From Symbiodinium sp. CCMP2592 (lineage: Eukaryota; Sar; Dinophyceae; Suessiales; Symbiodiniaceae), in contig CAJNDT010000491.1 of the NCBI GenBank assembly GCA_905221615.1, positions 706,569 through 770,568 on the forward strand: 64,000 bases of DNA, in the 5' to 3' direction. Both the position numbers and the translations under genes were made by a program. Every line of letters begins with the position of its first letter. Position 1 is the first letter of the stretch. The notes beneath the pieces are model-generated. The model did no database searches. It was not told where the DNA came from and saw only the letters and a program-made list of their open reading frames with translations. This document shows positions 60,700 to 64,000 of the stretch, in pieces.

Positions 60700-60704
60700 A
60701 ATAC
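60700..60704. repeat. Target-site duplication AATAC, right copy
   Basis: Directly follows the right inverted repeat; see the left copy at 38515-38519. Confidence 0.85.
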
Positions 60705-62736
60705 TGCACGCAACGAGGTTGCACAGATTCCTCCAGCATATGTCTCCCCTTTTCCGAAATGGATCCCCGTCGCAAAATTGCCGCAACAGACAGCACGAGC
60801 CTTGCGGCGCCCACTTCGCGCTTTAATGGTATGCACCAACTTTGAGGGGATGATCTGGAATTTACGACCCGCACTACGCCACTCATCCAGAATGCTAGGT
60901 TCTATGGGCTTCACCGCCCTGTGGATGGAAACCAAAGTAACCAAAGACTCATACTCTTCGCGCCACGACGGTATCCAAAACGCAACACCTCGGCCAGATC
61001 AACAGTCCGGGTCTGAAGAGGGATTTCCGGACCCCCAGCTTCAGCATCCTTCCCAGACTCCTCCTGTGTGATGGCTCGAACAAACACTGACGATGATTGA
61101 CCTTGGTCTTGAAAGCTGCATTCAACCACGTGTCCCTCCTCTGTAACATCAGTGGCTGGACGGATGGGACCAAGTACCTTTAAGGAAGCCTCTGCGGGTT
61201 CACAGTCTCGAGGTGGGGCTTCCTTTCTTGCGTGTCCAAGCAAACCTTCGAAAGCCTCTATCTCCCGCTCAGCATGCCTAAGAACACAAGCAAGCTCCGA
61301 CCCCAGACCAAGAGGATTCAGCACATCCCATGTGTGCTTCAGCTCCCAAGTGAAGGATTTCAAGTTGGCCTGTATGGCATCGATTGTGTGCACGATCCTT
61401 TGGTCCTCACCCCACGACCTCACCGGACTAGAGCAATGAACCAGCTCACTCTGAACTCCTTCCTCTCGCGAGCCTGGCTCAGGAAACCCAACCCCAACCA
61501 GAGATGGTTCACCTTTCAGACCTCGCAGCTCGGGATCAACAGACGGCTCGGTCACAGCTGACAAACGAAATCCGCGCTCACGCAGCCAGCAAAGCTCAGC
61601 ATCGTTTAAGCAAGATGTACCTGATGGTGTGTACCCAATGGCAACTAACCTATCACCCTGAAAATCTTGCACCTCGTGATAGCGGCGCGGATCAAATCGA
61701 AGGCACGGGAAAACACTGTGAGTAGAGCCAGACTTGAGCACCTGCGATCCTGGCACCCGTCTGTCCGAAGATCCTCCGAGATCACCCGGCCCTTCTACCC
61801 ACAGCCCTCCGCCCCGGAAAGATGTGATGGGGACGATTGTGTTCAAAGACCCTCGAAGGTTGCAGATATCCCGATGGCAAGCTTGACGACGATTACGACA
61901 CAACGCAATGGCACTGAACTGAGCCTCTGGGCATTGCTCCGTCAAGAAACGACACATGACCTCCGTGAGTGCTGGTCGATCATACGAAGCCCGTGTTTCC
62001 ACACTGGGCCACACATACCCCCAAAACCATAGCAACCCAGAACCAAGAACAAATCCTTTCCTGCATCGTCTGCTAAGCCAACACGACTCATCTTCGAAGA
62101 CCGGGTTGACTGTGATGAGCGCAGAGCTGAGGCGTCAAGGAGATGCAAGATTTGATCTCTGCTAAGGGCCTCCTCCTGTGTCAACAACCGTTTTGCCTCC
62201 GCCTCGCTTTGATCTACGGACCAAGCTTGCTGAACACCTAGGCAGGATTCCCCTGGACCAGATCCGTCTGGCACATCGAAGCGCACGCGTTTCTGATCCC
62301 TAGCTTCCACAGACCCACCACCAAGGTCAGAACATCTCAGAATCCCAGCCGGAGGACTCTTGCTAGTATACCGTCTACGACTTACAGGTCGAGCGGCTTC
62401 CGCTTCAGCGACAGAGACAAGAGGATGCAGCTCAGGAGCCTTCGAAATGCTTGTATCATCGACTTGTGATCGCTCCTCCGCCGGCTTTTTCCATCGCCAA
62501 GCTCTGCACAAAAGGAATTCACATTCGAAGACAGCTGAGAGCGCATAATTATGCACCCGTCGCGGTGTCGGGGAGGTGGCGGCTGAGGCAAAAAGGCTTA
62601 GGAGCATACTGCTTCTCTTCAAAAAGCATGGCTGACATGCTTGTATCATCGACTTGTGATCGCTCCTCCGCCGGCTTTTTCCATCGCCAAGCTCTGCACA
62701 AAAGGCATTCACATTCGAAGACAGCTGAGAGCGCAT
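60700..62736 (-). pseudogene. Copia-like polyprotein, upstream half (2OG-like domain and RT start)
   Basis: Reading toward the provirus: a frame from 62736 with KDLFLVLGCYGFGG, a frame change near 62035, then SVETRASYDRPALTEVMCRF, CHRDICNLRGSLN (HxD), RGGGLWVEG, RYHEVQDFQGDRLVAIGYTP (distal His and Arg), a linker, another frame change near 60920, and FQIIPSKLVHTIKARSGRRK then YAGGICATSLRAV at the insertion point. The RT continues at 38514 beyond the provirus. The 2OG-dioxygenase-like pattern matches that in the DIRS-like element. No DDE integrase or protease part is left. Confidence 0.7.
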
Positions 62737-62756
62737 AATTATACACCCGTCTTCCC
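62447..62756. repeat. Direct duplication of about 120 bp at 190-bp spacing
   Basis: Copies at 62447-62566 and 62637-62756 start ATGCTTGTATCATCGACTTG and end near GCGCATAATTAT; only a few bases differ (for example GGAATTC versus GGCATTC). The duplication lies in the 5' part of the Copia-like remnant. Confidence 0.85.
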
Positions 62757-62759
62757 AAA

Positions 62760-62999
62760 CACACTACTCGGGCGGGAGGGGCGGGACTGCTGAGTAGGGA
62801 AAAGGTCTCAACCGCGTCGATTATGCTTTCCCACTGTGCTGAGCTGCGGAAACATGCGATGGCACTTGACCATCAGCACTTGGGCCTGTGTAAGTAGATC
62901 CACCTCCGGCACCAGTTGCTGGCAAGCTGGTTCACACAATTCGGCTAGACGCTGCACTTTGAGCTTATATCGCGCGGGGATAGACTGCAAAACGTTGAC
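62760..62999. other. Short gap between Copia remnant and recombinase remnant
   Basis: A 60-codon minus-strand frame (62990-62808) has no motif. I see nothing else. Confidence 0.4.
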
Positions 63000-63996
63000 T
63001 CAACCTAACTCCTGAATGTAGTGTGCGAGGGTTTTGAAATGGAGCCATCGCCCGCGCCACTGCAAACGCGGCAGGTCTTCGCCCCACTCACGAAACCAAT
63101 GCGTGGCTCCACCCGGCCGTAGTGAACTAGGCACGCAAATGTGTGGATCCCCGGCTACCTCCTTGAGCAGCTGTTGGAGTCTCACACGAAAAAGGTTTGA
63201 AGAGTGAGGCCATATCTTCTCTGAGGGCTCCATCGTCTTGAAACATGTGTGCATAAAATTGATGACATAGGGCACGTCGAGCCTGACGCTTTGCATCCGG
63301 GCTCCTCGAGTCCTGGAGTCCTGGACTTCACCAGTGTCAGGCGCAGGAAAGCGACGTCTTTGCATCCCGTCTCTGAGCTCATGAGACAGTCGCTGACTTT
63401 CAGTGCAATGAGTTCGCAGCACCGAAGTAAGGCGTAAAAGCCTAGCAATAGGCCAATAGGCTCAGCCCCATTCGCTTCCAACCCCATGCCAGAGCAGTGG
63501 TCACGCACGCCTTCAGAAGGACAAGCGGCATGGGAGGATGAACCTTCCCTGGCCACAAGGTTTCCCAAGTGGTTAAGAGCTTCCAGGGGCCGGCCAAGAA
63601 GCTCTTCGTGAAAGGGAATCTTTGCACCAGGATGTTGATGGTCTCCGCATAGTCCCTCCGAGTCGCGCCCTGTTCGTACAGGGTGCGACCGTACTCCTCC
63701 AGAAGAAGTGCCAGCTGGATGGGCTCCCGCTGGGCAATTTCCGCGAGTGGCAGGGCTTCCGGATCCTCTTCTATCACCCACTCTTCAAATGCCGCAAAAA
63801 GCTGGGCCCTTAAGCTGGCCGTCACTGCTGTCACGCGTCCTCGTTCGAGATCCCTGCGATCCCGAGGTTGGGTGGGCGGACGTGGCCCAATCACTAAAGC
63901 TGCAGAAGTCGCCGCCAGCAGCCAAAAGAGCCACACCTGCGAACAGCGCCCACCTGTTCCAGGACCGAGGTGCTCCCGAAATGTTGTCAAGCTCAT
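63000..63996 (-). pseudogene. Tyrosine recombinase remnant at the window edge
   Basis: Three minus-strand frames follow one another: 63996-63442 (ALPLAEIAQREPIQLALLLE, helical core-binding part), about 63480-63182 (LLLGFYALLRCCELIALKVS, with the first catalytic Arg), and 63420-63000 (SLRPGGATHWFREW, LQWRGRW, LAHYIQELG, with the late Arg, Trp and candidate Tyr). This is a decayed YR enzyme of a Crypton/DIRS-like type, different from the one at 11832-13296. It may continue beyond position 64000. Confidence 0.6.
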
Positions 63997-64000
63997 CCTG

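Overview
The window looks like nuclear DNA of a dinoflagellate, most likely a Symbiodiniaceae-type alga. This is inferred from gene content, not from a database match. The supporting signs are DIRS-like and Copia-like retroelements with polyproteins of the type seen in dinoflagellates, degenerate TTTAGGG-type telomere words, a spliced-leader-like 16-mer in a retroelement terminal repeat, and long gene-poor stretches of minisatellite. No ordinary complete host gene is visible. Nearly everything is mobile DNA, nested, and much of it is broken by single-base indels (real decay or assembly error).

Layout: 1-4440 is intergenic. 4441-6160 and 27905-28590 are two halves of one degenerate minisatellite array. 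A DIRS-like tyrosine-recombinase retrotransposon (6166-27857, split direct repeats) sits inside that array. Inside the recombinase gene of that retrotransposon lies a 12-kb DNA transposon (13297-25262, TA target duplication) with a transposase-like gene and three accessory genes. 28599-29770 holds an inverted repeat, telomere-like words, a tRNA-like promoter pair and a second minisatellite. 29780-31440 is a probable intron-containing host membrane-protein gene or remnant. 31524-34980 is a broken LINE. 35101-38519 holds tandem repeats and two Copia pieces in opposite orientation.

The main discovery is 38520-60699: a 22.2-kb AT-rich Polinton-like virus / Maverick-type provirus with about 236-bp terminal inverted repeats about 99% identical and a 5-bp AATAC target duplication, inserted inside a Copia reverse transcriptase gene. 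It encodes a double-jelly-roll-type major capsid protein, a penton/minor capsid protein, an FtsK/A32-type packaging ATPase, an rve-type integrase, a DNA polymerase B-SF1 helicase protein with a protease-like N-terminal region and an HNH-like tail, a lipase-like enzyme, a fibre with a peptidase S74 chaperone domain, zinc-ribbon paralogues with a shared AT-rich promoter, and several GC-richer host-like cargo genes including a ubiquitin-like one. The integrase, penton, lipase, polymerase and one small gene carry frame breaks, mostly in A-runs, so the copy is either recently dead or mis-sequenced.

The provirus genes fit a replicating, packaging virus: integrase plus inverted repeats for insertion, polymerase-helicase for copying, ATPase plus capsid proteins for particle assembly, and fibre plus lipase for host contact. 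To the right of the provirus (60700-64000) the interrupted Copia gene resumes, followed by a broken tyrosine recombinase that touches the window edge.
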